A stretch of DNA of 29,847 nucleotides, from NCBI GenBank assembly GCA_945788325.1, contig CALZLL010000005.1, positions 1 to 29,847 on the forward strand, read 5' to 3'. Below, one piece after another: positions 13,334 to 23,074 of the stretch. The notes beneath the pieces were generated by a model. It was given only the letters and a program-made list of their open reading frames with translations. It ran no database searches and was not told where the DNA came from. Made by a program: the position numbers and the translations under genes. The stretch's first letter is position 1, and every line of letters starts with the position of its first letter. This DNA is from an uncultured Clostridium sp. GTDB lineage: Bacteria > Bacillota_I > Bacilli_A > RF39 > UBA660.

Positions 13334-13921
13334 ATGAATTTAATATTATTAAGACATGGTGAAGCTACTGATAATGTAAAAGAATTAATATCAGATAAAG
13401 AAATATACTGGTCTGTTTTAACAGAAAAAGGTAAGGAAACTGTTATGGAGTCTATCAATTATTTACCTATTAACATAAACAAAGTTTATGTATCACCATT
13501 ACCAAGGACCATACAAACAGCTAATTATGTTTATGAAAAATATCCTAATGTTGAATTTATAATTGAAGATAGGATAAGAGAAATAAAATATGGGAAATAC
13601 ACTCATAAAAAGAATAATGAAGAATTAGATGAAGTTAGAAATAAACAAATAAAAGGTGATTATTTTACAAGATTTGGAGATTATGGAGAAAATAAATATG
13701 ATATAGAATTAAGATTAAGTGAGTTTTTAATAGATATATATAAAAATCATAAAGATGATGAAACAATATTAATTGTTACTCATGGTAGCATATCTTCATA
13801 TATTAAAAGAATTTTAAAATTAAAATCATTGCATTTACAAACTGGAAAATTAGAAGTATTTAATGATATAGATTTTGAACCAGTATTTAAAAATATTGAA
13901 TTATTAAATATGATTAAATGA
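13334..13921 (+). CDS. Histidine phosphatase (phosphoglycerate-mutase-like) family protein
   Basis: 195-residue member of the histidine phosphatase superfamily. The phosphorylated His is in LLRHGEATD (RHG motif), the second conserved Arg is in SPLPRTIQTA, the acidic residue is in REIKYG, and the second catalytic His is in THGSISSYI. The set is complete, so it should be active. The sequence is closer to broad-specificity phosphatases (PhoE/CobC-like) than to glycolytic dPGM, which is ~230-250 residues. The substrate is unknown. I chose ATG 13334 because upstream in-frame codons fall in the promoter. The next gene starts 11 bases after the stop, with its ribosome site overlapping the end, so the two form an operon. 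Confidence 0.85.
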   Translation: MNLILLRHGEATDNVKELISDKEIYWSVLTEKGKETVMESINYLPININKVYVSPLPRTIQTANYVYEKYPNVEFIIEDRIREIKYGKYTHKKNNEELDEVRNKQIKGDYFTRFGDYGENKYDIELRLSEFLIDIYKNHKDDETILIVTHGSISSYIKRILKLKSLHLQTGKLEVFNDIDFEPVFKNIELLNMIK

Positions 13922-13932
13922 AAGGAGATAAT

Positions 13933-14406
13933 ATGGAAGAATACGAATATAGTTTTAAGGTTTCATCTATAAAACCTTATATAGAATATTGTGAAAAAAA
14001 AGATTATAAAAAGGAATCAGAAATACTAGAAAATAGAAAAGTTTATGAAAATAAGTATAATCCTAACATGATTGCAAGAATTACAAAAACTGTAATAGGA
14101 CTAAAAGAACAAATTGTATTTGATTGTAAGAATGTAAAAAAAGAAAGACATGACCTAAAAGAATCTCAAGAATCTATTCCATTGGTTTTTAATCAATCAG
14201 ATTATAGTACAATAGAATCAATACTAAAAACATTAGAATTTAAATTAGTGGCAGATAATATTAGAACAAGATATGTATATAAAAAAAATGAAATAAAATT
14301 TGAAATTGATGATTACAAAATACCTAAGGCACAAGTGGTTGCAATAGAAGGAAATAAAGAAGAAGTAGATCAACTATATTTTAAGTTAAAACAAATAATA
14401 AAATGA
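13933..14406 (+). CDS. CYTH-domain-like protein
   Basis: 157-residue soluble protein with features of the CYTH (class IV adenylate cyclase/thiamine triphosphatase) fold. The N-terminus EYEYSFKV approximates the E-x-E-x-K signature. Alternating basic strands follow (NMIARITKTV, then KEQIVFDCK), and later RTRYVYKKNEIKFEIDDY, the usual R/K-rich strands with an acidic D-D-Y turn. It would act on triphosphate- or polyphosphate-containing substrates, but the signature is not exact and the protein could be a divergent, non-catalytic member. ATG 13933 follows AAAGGAG (13920-13926) and is preferred over ATG 13918, which overlaps the upstream stop. Co-transcribed with the histidine phosphatase. Confidence 0.55.
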   Translation: MEEYEYSFKVSSIKPYIEYCEKKDYKKESEILENRKVYENKYNPNMIARITKTVIGLKEQIVFDCKNVKKERHDLKESQESIPLVFNQSDYSTIESILKTLEFKLVADNIRTRYVYKKNEIKFEIDDYKIPKAQVVAIEGNKEEVDQLYFKLKQIIK

Positions 14407-14482
14407 AAATAGATATAAATGTTAATGATCCAATATTTGAACAATAAACTAATAAAAAAATGCTAAGATATGATATATAAAA

Positions 14483-14502
14483 AACTAATTTTGGTTCTTT
14501 TT
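14483..14502 (+). terminator. Weak terminator in the 14407-14588 spacer
   Basis: Five-bp stem AACTA with TGGTT (one G-T pair), loop ATTT, then C and five T. The spacer otherwise holds a 14-codon mini-ORF (14403-14447), a promoter and a leader hairpin. Confidence 0.35.
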
Positions 14503-14522
14503 GTTTCATTTTATAAAAAATA

Positions 14523-14555
14523 TGTTATAATAATATCTCCTTTTTGGGAATATTA
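14523..14555 (+). promoter_or_regulatory. Extended -10 promoter and leader hairpin of the 14589 gene
   Basis: TGT-TATAAT (-10 at 14526-14531). The bases 14531-14540 and 14546-14555 can pair as a 10-bp stem with one mismatch and one G-T, loop TTTTT. The hairpin would sit at the very 5' end of the transcript; it is more likely an RNA-stabilising or regulatory element than a terminator, since no T tract follows. Ribosome site GAGGTGG precedes ATG 14589. Confidence 0.5.
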
Positions 14556-14588
14556 ATTATATAGTCATGTTTTAAGTGAGGTGGTAAT

Positions 14589-15449
14589 ATGACATATAAA
14601 AAAATAATTGATATGATTGATAATTACGAAAATGAATATAAAACAGCATTTTATATAAATGGTGATCATGCATCAAATGCTAGTAAAAAGAAGTTGTTAT
14701 TAGATAAACATAATGATTATTTAGCTTCTTTAGCAGCGTTATTTGATTTTGTGGCTTTTGATAAAGCAGGGGTTATACATGAAAATTTTATAAAAGATTA
14801 TTTTATGACTTTTAATGCTGATTTTACAAATAAAATTGAACCTATGCTAAATGATATTAAGAATAATAAGCTTAGTAATAAAAAATTACAGAAGTTAAAT
14901 GATGAAATGCAAAGACATTTAAGCTATGAAATGGTTTATTGTAATGTATTTTTAAGTCTAGTAGAGTTATCTGATAAAAAAATGGATAAAATATATAAAT
15001 ATGCTGATAAAAAAAGAAATATGCTTGTTAAAAATGAAGAACAGGAAAAAGTACTAGATGATAATATGTTTGTCTCTACAATATATTCTGAATTGAAAAA
15101 ATATTATAAAGAGTATAATTTGGCATTGCATGAACAAATAAATAGAAAAGAACATGGTGGTAAGAATTTTGATATGTTTATTGAAAGACGAAGAAATGCT
15201 TCAATCATGTATAGTTTGTTATTAGCAGCGATTAATGATGCTGTAGATGCTAAAGAAAATAACATAGGTAATAAAGAAGAAACAGTTAATAATTATTTTG
15301 ATGGATTTTTAGATTCTAATTCTATTGATCAAAAATATTGTGATTTAGATGAATTAAAATTAACTTATAAAAATACTTTTAATAAAACTTATTTATTATC
15401 AAAAAAGGCTACTGATAAATTAAATAAAAAAATTAATAAATTAAGCTAA
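14589..15449 (+). CDS. Helical protein of unknown function
   Basis: Unrecognised 286-residue protein, rich in Lys, Asn, Asp and Leu, with no signal peptide or membrane segment. It reads as nearly all alpha-helix, with heptad-like stretches such as MLNDIKNNKLSNKKLQKLND and IYKYADKKRNMLVKNEEQE. A histidine-containing segment (YLASLAALFDFVAFDKAGVIH) and a basic patch (MFIERRRNAS) are the most distinctive points. It has its own promoter with a leader hairpin, and a strong terminator just before addB, so it is not part of the addAB operon. No function is proposed. Confidence 0.65.
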   Translation: MTYKKIIDMIDNYENEYKTAFYINGDHASNASKKKLLLDKHNDYLASLAALFDFVAFDKAGVIHENFIKDYFMTFNADFTNKIEPMLNDIKNNKLSNKKLQKLNDEMQRHLSYEMVYCNVFLSLVELSDKKMDKIYKYADKKRNMLVKNEEQEKVLDDNMFVSTIYSELKKYYKEYNLALHEQINRKEHGGKNFDMFIERRRNASIMYSLLLAAINDAVDAKENNIGNKEETVNNYFDGFLDSNSIDQKYCDLDELKLTYKNTFNKTYLLSKKATDKLNKKINKLS

Positions 15450-15475
15450 AAAAGAACTTGTTATGAGTTCTTTTT
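15449..15475 (+). terminator. Terminator before addB
   Basis: Ten-bp perfect stem (15449-15458 with 15466-15475), loop of 7, with A tract and T tract forming the outer stem. It begins at the stop codon of the previous gene. Confidence 0.8.
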
Positions 15476-15487
15476 CTTTGTATATTT

Positions 15488-15496
15488 TGTTATAAT
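15488..15496 (+). promoter_or_regulatory. Extended -10 promoter of the addB-addA-glyA-folD-smr operon
   Basis: TGT-TATAAT (-10 at 15491-15496), 12 bases after the terminator. No good -35. Confidence 0.65.
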
Positions 15497-15519
15497 ATTT
15501 GATAGAAGAAGGTGGTATG

Positions 15520-18408
15520 ATGTTAAAGGTAGTTAATCTTGATAATATAGATGAAATAGAGGATTTTGACATTATTGTTCCATCTAATAGTGAGCTATAT
15601 TATAAAAATAAATATATTAATAAAAATTATAATATTAATACGTTTAGAAACTTTATATTAAAAAAATATAATGGTAATAAAAAACTAGCTAATGGTAATG
15701 AAAAATATTTAATTATGTATGAGGTAGTTAAGGATATTTCACATGATTTAAATGTATATAAAGACTTCATAACATATGATTTTATAAATGATTTGTTAGA
15801 TACTTATGATAAGTTTTATGATTATGAATTAAATGATAATGATAAAATTTTAGATTTAAAAAAGGTATTTAAAAGTTATGAAGAAAAGTTGTTAGAAAAA
15901 AATTTAATAAGTGAAAAATTAATGTTTAGTGATGTTATTAGTAATACTTTATTCAATGAAAAATACTTATTTTTAGATTTTGCAACACCTTCAAAAGAAG
16001 AATTAAAATTAATTAATAAGATGAATGACGATGGATTAGTATTATTAGTATTAGATAGTATAAATAATGGTTATTTAAAAAAGGTATTAAAAGATCTAGA
16101 TGTTAATTTATCCACTAATGATGATTTTGATTTATCATCTAAAAACGCTTATTTTAAGGCCTTAAATGATGTATCAGAAGAAGTTTCTTTTGTTAGTAAT
16201 GATGTATCAAAAAAGATAATGGAAGGTTATTGTTATGATGATTTTATGATAGTTTGTAACAAGCAAATTTATTTGCCTTACATTGATTTGTTATTTAATC
16301 ATCCATATTCTAAAACTAATTTTGATGGTGTTCTAACAAGTCGTTTTATAAGAATTTTAACAGATATATTAAACGGTGATTTTTCTTGTGAAAAGTTTAT
16401 TAATTTACTTAAACTAAATTTATTTGATATTGATTTAAAAAGAATAGATGATTTAGATAATTATATATATGGTTTTGATCTTGCAAAAGAAAGTTTTTAT
16501 TTACCATTTAAATATAATCCTTCTGGTAATAAAAAATATTTTAGTAGTAATGATGAAATATTATTAAAAGAGTTAAATGATATTAAGGATGATGTTATAA
16601 ATCCTATAAGATACTTATTAGAAAACGTTATAAATGAAACTAATAAAACTAACTTATTAAAATTTCTTTATACTTACTTAAAAGAAGAAGTAATAGATGA
16701 ATTATTTATAAAAGATGAAGTAGGTTGTAATACTCTTATATCGGCATTAGAAGATATTAATAGTTACTTAGGTGAAGAAACTACGTTAAATGAAATTATT
16801 AACATTTTAAATAAAATTTGTATTCAAAACATAAAACAAAATATAAATCAAGATGAAGTTTTAGTTGTTGATTTAAATTCATTTGATTGTCGTGATAAAA
16901 AATTTATTTATTTTTTAGGTGCAACAAGTGATGAGGTGCCAAAAGAATTTTCTGTCAACAGTTTAATTAACAATAATGATATTAATAAAAAATGTTTAAT
17001 AAGTGAAATAGAAAATAATAATTTTAAATGGTACTATTTATTTTCTAAACTTGTAAATAACGAAAATGTAACAATAACCTATCCAAAACTAGGAACCGAT
17101 TTAAAATTAAAAGAGGTTTGTGATTATGTTAAGTGCTTAGAATTAATAGATATAAATGATAATACTATCTATGATAAAAACATCATGATTAATGATTATG
17201 CTATATCATTATCAGAAGATAAATTAAATAATTTTTATAATGAGGAATTTACTAATATAAATAATTCTAATAAGCATGATCTAAATAAAAAGATAACATC
17301 TGTTGCTGCTCATGAATTATACACCAATAATTTAGTTTTAAGTCCTAGTAGTATAGAAACTTATTCAAAGTGTCCATTTTATCATTTTTGCCAGTACGGA
17401 TTAAATTTAAAGGTTAAGGAAAAGTATACCTTTGATAATAGGGAACTTGGTACTTTTGTTCATTATGTTTTACAAAAAATAATAAGTAGTGATTTAGATA
17501 AAATAAATATTAATAACATTGATGACTACATAAATAAGTATGCTTTAAATTACTTAGAAGATAATGGAAAAATAGTTAATAAAAAAGTTAAGTTTGTTTT
17601 GGAAAGACTATCTAAAAGTACGAAACTAGTAATAGAAAACATAATAAAAGAACAATGCATATCATCATTTAAACCTAGGTATTTTGAACTTAAAATAGAT
17701 GAAAATAGTATTATTAAACCTCTTCATATAAAACTTGATAAAGGTTCTTTAACAGTTAATGGTATAGCAGATAGAATAGATGTTTATGAGGATGATAAAA
17801 ACTATTATTATCGAATAATAGATTATAAAACAGGTGATAAAAAGTTTAGGTTAGATGAGGTTTTAAATGGTCTTAATTTACAAATGCTTTTATATGTTTT
17901 AGCGATTAAAGAAAGTAATAATTTAACTAATAAAAACATTGTTCCATCAGGTCTTTTATACTATCCTGCATTAGTTAAAGAACAATTAGCATCTAGAAGT
18001 TTTTCTTTAGAAGAAAAAGAATTAATGGTATCTAAAAGCCTTAAAATGAATGGTATTATAAATTATGATGATAAAGTTTTAGAAGCTTTTGGTAAAGAAA
18101 AATTAGATAAGTTTACATCAGTTATGTCACGTGATAAATTATCTTTAGATAAAATTTTTGGTATTGATGATTTAAACTTGATTTTTGATAATGTCAAAGC
18201 TACGTTAAAGAAAATAGGAAATGATATATTAAGTGGAAATATAGCAGTTAGTCCTCTTGATATGACAGAATCTGCATGTACTTATTGTAAATTTAATGCT
18301 ATTTGTAATTTTGACTCTTCGAAAGATAAAAAAAGAAAAGGTAACGTATATAAAAATAGTGAAGTATTAAGTATGTTAAGGAGTGATAATAATGCCAAGT
18401 TGGACTAA
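15520..18408 (+). CDS. addB: ATP-dependent nuclease subunit B (AddB/RexB type)
   Basis: Partner of AddA in the helicase-nuclease that resects double-strand breaks for RecA loading. The C-terminal RecB-type nuclease is complete: G-x-x-x-H in GTFVHYVL, GIADRIDVYED, IDYKTG and the Q-x-x-x-Y motif QMLLYVLA. The four iron-sulfur cysteines are at Cys618 (SKCPFYHF) and Cys920, Cys923, Cys929 (C-x2-C-x5-C), the known AddB staple. No Walker A motif is visible in the N-terminal helicase-like region, where Bacillus AddB has one; in that respect it resembles the RexB form. At 963 residues it is shorter than Bacillus AddB. ATG 15520 best fits AAGGTGG; ATG 15517 is the alternative. It overlaps addA by 17 bases. 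Confidence 0.93.
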   Translation: MLKVVNLDNIDEIEDFDIIVPSNSELYYKNKYINKNYNINTFRNFILKKYNGNKKLANGNEKYLIMYEVVKDISHDLNVYKDFITYDFINDLLDTYDKFYDYELNDNDKILDLKKVFKSYEEKLLEKNLISEKLMFSDVISNTLFNEKYLFLDFATPSKEELKLINKMNDDGLVLLVLDSINNGYLKKVLKDLDVNLSTNDDFDLSSKNAYFKALNDVSEEVSFVSNDVSKKIMEGYCYDDFMIVCNKQIYLPYIDLLFNHPYSKTNFDGVLTSRFIRILTDILNGDFSCEKFINLLKLNLFDIDLKRIDDLDNYIYGFDLAKESFYLPFKYNPSGNKKYFSSNDEILLKELNDIKDDVINPIRYLLENVINETNKTNLLKFLYTYLKEEVIDELFIKDEVGCNTLISALEDINSYLGEETTLNEIINILNKICIQNIKQNINQDEVLVVDLNSFDCRDKKFIYFLGATSDEVPKEFSVNSLINNNDINKKCLISEIENNNFKWYYLFSKLVNNENVTITYPKLGTDLKLKEVCDYVKCLELIDINDNTIYDKNIMINDYAISLSEDKLNNFYNEEFTNINNSNKHDLNKKITSVAAHELYTNNLVLSPSSIETYSKCPFYHFCQYGLNLKVKEKYTFDNRELGTFVHYVLQKIISSDLDKININNIDDYINKYALNYLEDNGKIVNKKVKFVLERLSKSTKLVIENIIKEQCISSFKPRYFELKIDENSIIKPLHIKLDKGSLTVNGIADRIDVYEDDKNYYYRIIDYKTGDKKFRLDEVLNGLNLQMLLYVLAIKESNNLTNKNIVPSGLLYYPALVKEQLASRSFSLEEKELMVSKSLKMNGIINYDDKVLEAFGKEKLDKFTSVMSRDKLSLDKIFGIDDLNLIFDNVKATLKKIGNDILSGNIAVSPLDMTESACTYCKFNAICNFDSSKDKKRKGNVYKNSEVLSMLRSDNNAKLD

Positions 18409-21400
18409 GGATCAAGCTCTTGCAATAAATGAACGTGGTGGAAAAATAATAGTAAGTGCTGCAGCGGGAAGTGGTAAAACGGCGGTTTTATCACAAAGGG
18501 TAATAAATTTTGTTTTAAATGGTGGAATGATTGATAGACTTCTTATCGTTACTTTTACAAAAGCCGCTGCAACCGAGATGAAAGAACGTATTAAAGCTAA
18601 AGTAAAGGATGCTTATGAGAAAGATAAAAAAAATAATCATTTAAAAGATCAATTACAGCTAGTTGATAGTGCTATGATAACCACCATGGATTCATTTTAT
18701 GGAAGCATTGTAAAGGATAACTTTGAAAAGTTAGGAATTGATAAAAATTTTAATGTTTTATCAAATGAAGAAGAAAAAATTTTAAAAAAGCGAGTTATTG
18801 ACGATGTTTTAGAAGATAGTTTTGATAACGTTTGTGGTTTTAAAGAAATGTTAGATTTTTTTGGAGGCTATGGATTAGATAAAGTTAAAAACATAATTTT
18901 TAAGATTCATTCGTTTTTAGATACTCTTCCTTTTAAAGAAGATTTTATAAGTAAATCAATTGGTAATTATAGTGTGAATAATAGTTATTATAAAGATATT
19001 TTCTTAAAACAAATTCATGATAAAATGAATCCATTTATTATTGTTTATGATGAAATAATAAATGAAATGGAAAATGAAAATGATTTTAATAAGTTAATTG
19101 AGATGGTTAAAAAAGAAAAAAATTATCTTAATTCTTTTATAAATATCCATAATTTTAATGATTTATCATCACTTTTAAGAAGAATAAGCTTTGATACTTT
19201 AAGAACACCAAAAGGTCATAAAGATGATGAGGTAATGGTTAAGTATAGGGTAATAAGAGATGAAATAAAAAAAGAAATTCAAAAAAATTTACATGAACTT
19301 TCTTTTATAACTGATGAAGCATATGAAGAAGAAAAAATGCTAGCTAAAAAAATTATGATAACTTTGTTTAATGTTATTGACGAATTTGATAAGAGGTTAT
19401 TTAAAGAAAAAAAGAAAATAAATTCTTATACCTTTGGTGATGTTGCGCACTTTGTTATAGATTTATTAATTAAAGATAAAAAGAAAACCATTATTGCTAA
19501 AGAATTATCTAATCGTTTTGACGAAATTTTAATTGATGAATATCAAGATACTAATAATTTACAAAATGTTATTTTTAATGCTATATCTAAAAATAATGAA
19601 AATTTATTTATCGTTGGTGATGTAAAACAAAGTATTTATCGTTTTAGAAGTGCATGTCCTGAAATTTTTAACAATGATAAAAAAGAAGCTTGTTTTGATT
19701 CTTTTCCAAAATTAATTACGCTTTCTAAAAATTTTAGAAGTAGAAAAGAAGTACTTGATTTTTGTAACTTTATTTTTGAAAATACCATGACTGATTATTT
19801 TGGAGAAGTTAATTATGATGAAAATGAAAAACTATATTTAGGAGCTTCTTTTGAAAAGCTTGATAATTTAGATACTGAAGTTTGTATAATAGATGATGGA
19901 TTAAAAGAAGAAACAGATGAAGATGATTTAACTAAAATAGAGAAAGAAGCTATTTATGTTGCTGATAAGATAAAAGAATTACTTGATGGTAAACATGAGG
20001 TTTATGATAATAAAAAGGGTATAAAAAGAAATATTAAACCTAGTGATATAGTTATACTTTTAAGATCATTAAAAGATGCTAGCTATTACGCTTATGCATT
20101 AAATAAGCGTAATATAAGTTCTTATTTAGAAAGTTCTCTTGAGTATTTTGATAATTATGAAATTAAACTTATTATTAACATGCTAAAAGTAATTGATAAT
20201 CCTTATGATGACGTATCATTAATGAGTGTTTTAAATGCTCCCATAATAAACGTAAGTTTAGATGATGTAGCAAAGTTAAGAGCTAAAGATAAAAAAATAT
20301 CTTTATATGAAAGTTTAATAAGTGATAATAGTAAAATAAATGATGCATTAATTAAAATAAGGGAATTAAGAAAGTATTGTTATAACCATAAATTATATGA
20401 ACTTTTAAATGAAATTTATAAAACATTTAATTTTATACCTATTATATCAGCAATGAATAATGGTAAAGCAAGACAAAAAAACTTGATTCAGATGTTAAAT
20501 CATGCTTCTTCGTTTGATGATAAAAAGCTATCTCTCCATGAATTTATAAATTACCTAGAAGATATAATATTAAGTAAGCAATCATTAGCGGGAGTAAATC
20601 CTTTATCCAACGGAGATAACGTTTTAATAACTACCATTCATAAATCAAAGGGTCTTGAATATCCAGTGGTTATCTTAAGTGAAACTGGTAAGAATTTTAA
20701 CTTTCAAGATTTAAGAAGTGAAATTATGGTAAATGATGATTTAGGTGTTTCTTTTAACTTGCATGATGCTAATTATAATTTAAAATATGAATCAATTTGG
20801 CAAATGGCTTTTAAAGAATTCGAAAAAAGTAAGATGTTATCAGAAGAACTTAGAATTTTATACGTTGCTTTAACGCGCGCTAAAGAAAAAATAATAATAA
20901 CTGGTTTTGTTAATAACTTAGAAAGATTAGTTACTAATGCATCATCAAAAATAGGTGACGAAAAAGTGATTTCAACTTTATATTTGAAATCAGTAAAAAA
21001 TTATATGGACATAATATTAGGTTGTTTGTTAAGGCATAATGCGTGTAAAAACATAAGAGATTTAAGTTTGGTTTTACCTAAAACATTTGTTACGGAATCT
21101 AGAATTTCATCTACCATAATAAATGCTAACGAAATAAATGAAAGTGAGTTTAACGTTAAAGATAGAGTAAATAAAAAAGAATTTGATGAAAATTGGTATA
21201 ATAAAATTAAAGATTTTAAATATAATTCTAAAGAAAGAATACCAAAGTATTTAAGTGTTAGTGAGATAAAAAAAGATAAAAATACTAAATACGTAAGAGT
21301 ACCTTGTTTTATGAATGATGGTGTTAGTCATACTTCTTTAGGTACTTTATATCATAAAATATTTGAAAAATTACCAATTAAAAAATATAGTATCAGCTCG

Positions 21401-21823
21401 TTAAATGAAGAGATTGATAACTTGGTTTTAGAAAAAATAATTACGAGTGAAGAAAAAGAGTTAGTTAATTTAGAAAAGATATTTTCATATCTTACATCTA
21501 GTATTTATGAAGATTTGCTTTCTAGTGATAAAGTTTACAGAGAAAAGGAATTTACTTTTGAAGTTCCATCTTATTACTATGATAAGTCATTAAAAAGTGG
21601 TAAAATATTAACTAGTGGAATAGCAGATTTGATTTTTGTTAATGATGATGTTTATACCATAGTTGATTATAAAACGGATAACGTTAATAATTTATTAGAA
21701 TTAAAAGATAGGTATAAAGTGCAACTAGACTTATATGAAATAGCGCTTATGAACATAATGAAAGCAAATAAGATAAGAAAATTTATATATTCTATAAAAT
21801 TTAATGAATTTATTGAAGTGTAA
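18392..21823 (+). CDS. addA: ATP-dependent helicase-nuclease subunit A
   Basis: UvrD/Rep-type 3'-to-5' helicase fused to a RecB-type nuclease, 1143 residues. Helicase motifs are Walker A SAAAGSGKTAVL (Lys29), LLIVTFTKAAATEMKERI (motif Ia region), DEILIDEYQDTNNLQ (motif II), IVGDVKQSIYRFRSA (motif III), TIHKSKGLEYPVV (motif V) and LYVALTRAKEKI (motif VI). The C-terminal nuclease shows SLGTLYHKIF, GIADLIFVNDD, VDYKTDN and QLDLYEIAL. All key residues are intact. ATG 18392 follows AAGGAG (18378-18383) at normal spacing; the upstream GTG at 18383 is part of that site. It is 12 bases from glyA, whose ribosome site overlaps the addA stop. Confidence 0.97.
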   Translation: MPSWTKDQALAINERGGKIIVSAAAGSGKTAVLSQRVINFVLNGGMIDRLLIVTFTKAAATEMKERIKAKVKDAYEKDKKNNHLKDQLQLVDSAMITTMDSFYGSIVKDNFEKLGIDKNFNVLSNEEEKILKKRVIDDVLEDSFDNVCGFKEMLDFFGGYGLDKVKNIIFKIHSFLDTLPFKEDFISKSIGNYSVNNSYYKDIFLKQIHDKMNPFIIVYDEIINEMENENDFNKLIEMVKKEKNYLNSFINIHNFNDLSSLLRRISFDTLRTPKGHKDDEVMVKYRVIRDEIKKEIQKNLHELSFITDEAYEEEKMLAKKIMITLFNVIDEFDKRLFKEKKKINSYTFGDVAHFVIDLLIKDKKKTIIAKELSNRFDEILIDEYQDTNNLQNVIFNAISKNNENLFIVGDVKQSIYRFRSACPEIFNNDKKEACFDSFPKLITLSKNFRSRKEVLDFCNFIFENTMTDYFGEVNYDENEKLYLGASFEKLDNLDTEVCIIDDGLKEETDEDDLTKIEKEAIYVADKIKELLDGKHEVYDNKKGIKRNIKPSDIVILLRSLKDASYYAYALNKRNISSYLESSLEYFDNYEIKLIINMLKVIDNPYDDVSLMSVLNAPIINVSLDDVAKLRAKDKKISLYESLISDNSKINDALIKIRELRKYCYNHKLYELLNEIYKTFNFIPIISAMNNGKARQKNLIQMLNHASSFDDKKLSLHEFINYLEDIILSKQSLAGVNPLSNGDNVLITTIHKSKGLEYPVVILSETGKNFNFQDLRSEIMVNDDLGVSFNLHDANYNLKYESIWQMAFKEFEKSKMLSEELRILYVALTRAKEKIIITGFVNNLERLVTNASSKIGDEKVISTLYLKSVKNYMDIILGCLLRHNACKNIRDLSLVLPKTFVTESRISSTIINANEINESEFNVKDRVNKKEFDENWYNKIKDFKYNSKERIPKYLSVSEIKKDKNTKYVRVPCFMNDGVSHTSLGTLYHKIFEKLPIKKYSISSLNEEIDNLVLEKIITSEEKELVNLEKIFSYLTSSIYEDLLSSDKVYREKEFTFEVPSYYYDKSLKSGKILTSGIADLIFVNDDVYTIVDYKTDNVNNLLELKDRYKVQLDLYEIALMNIMKANKIRKFIYSIKFNEFIEV

Positions 21824-21835
21824 GGAGGAATACTC

Positions 21836-23074
21836 ATGAAAAATGAAATATTTGAAGCTATCGAAAACGAAAAGAAAAGGCAGCAAAATACGATTGAACT
21901 TATCGCGTCTGAAAACTTTGTTAGTATGGACGTTTTAAAAGCACAAGGTAGCATCCTTACTAATAAATATGCAGAAGGATATCCTAATAAAAGATATTAT
22001 GGCGGATGCTTATTTGTTGATAAAATAGAAACTATAGCCATCCAAAACGTTAAAAAGTTATTTGGCGTAAAATACGCAAACGTTCAGCCACATTCTGGTT
22101 CTTCTGCTAATATGGCAGTATATAGAAGTCTTTTAAAAAAAGGCGATAAAGTATTATCAATGAGTCTTAATGATGGTGGTCATTTAACTCATGGCAGCGA
22201 TTTAAGTTTTTCTGGAATGGACTATAATTTTATTCATTATGGTGTTGATAAAAAAACTAATCAAATTAATTATGATGAAATAAGACGTATAGCGCTTAAA
22301 GAAAAACCAAAATTAATTGTTGCAGGTGCCTCTAGTTATCCTAGAAGTATAGATTTTTCTTTATTTCATGAAATTGCAAGAAGTTGTGGTGCATATTTAA
22401 TGGTTGATATGGCTCATATTGCAGGACTTGTTGCAGCAGGTCTTCATCAAAATCCATGTAGGTATGCTGATGTAGTTACCTCAACTACTCATAAGACCTT
22501 ACGTGGCCCACGTGGTGGAATTATATTAACAAATAACGAGCAAATTATTAAAAGAGTTAATAAAGTAGTTTTTCCTGGCATTCAAGGTGGCCCATTAATG
22601 CATGTTATAGCAGCAAAAGCGGTTTGTTTTGCAGAGGCAATGACAACTGATTTTATAGATTATCAAAAAAAAGTAATAAAAAATTCAAAAATATTATGTG
22701 ATGTTTTGAAGATGAATAATTTTAAAATCGTAACAAATGGAACGGATAATCACATAGTTTTGGTGGACGTTAAAGCTTCTGTTAACTTAACTGGTAAAGA
22801 AGCTGAAGAATTGTTAGAAGAAATTGGTGTTACTTGTAATAAAAACATGATTCCATATGATTTAACAACGCCTTTTATAACTAGTGGTATAAGGCTTGGT
22901 AGTGCTGCAATGACAACAAGAGGATTTGATGAAAAAGACTTTGTTGAAGTTGGAAAAATAATCGTAGCTTGTCTTACAAATTATGATAATAAAGAAGTAT
23001 TAGAAGATCTTAAAAAGAGAGTTAAAAAATTATGTGATAAACATCCTATATATAAGGAGGTAAGTTATGAATAA
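21836..23074 (+). CDS. glyA: Serine hydroxymethyltransferase
   Basis: PLP enzyme converting serine and tetrahydrofolate into glycine and 5,10-methylene-THF, the main one-carbon entry point. It has 412 residues, the normal length. The PLP-binding Lys220 is in TSTTHKTLRGPRGG. Other signatures are LIASENFVS, NKYAEGYPNKRYYGGC, VQPHSGSSANMAVY, VDMAHIAGLVAAG and SGIRLGSAAMTTRG. AAGGAGG (21822-21828) overlaps the addA stop. It overlaps folD by 8 bases, placing the producer and the next user of methylene-THF under one message. Confidence 0.98.
   Translation: MKNEIFEAIENEKKRQQNTIELIASENFVSMDVLKAQGSILTNKYAEGYPNKRYYGGCLFVDKIETIAIQNVKKLFGVKYANVQPHSGSSANMAVYRSLLKKGDKVLSMSLNDGGHLTHGSDLSFSGMDYNFIHYGVDKKTNQINYDEIRRIALKEKPKLIVAGASSYPRSIDFSLFHEIARSCGAYLMVDMAHIAGLVAAGLHQNPCRYADVVTSTTHKTLRGPRGGIILTNNEQIIKRVNKVVFPGIQGGPLMHVIAAKAVCFAEAMTTDFIDYQKKVIKNSKILCDVLKMNNFKIVTNGTDNHIVLVDVKASVNLTGKEAEELLEEIGVTCNKNMIPYDLTTPFITSGIRLGSAAMTTRGFDEKDFVEVGKIIVACLTNYDNKEVLEDLKKRVKKLCDKHPIYKEVSYE

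Noticed and set aside
14403..14447. 14-codon ORF MKIDINVNDPIFEQ, like the start of GntR/YtrA-type regulators
   Set aside because: The resemblance is limited to 14 residues, no further homologous sequence follows in any frame, and the match could be chance. It may be a gene remnant, but it is too short to annotate.
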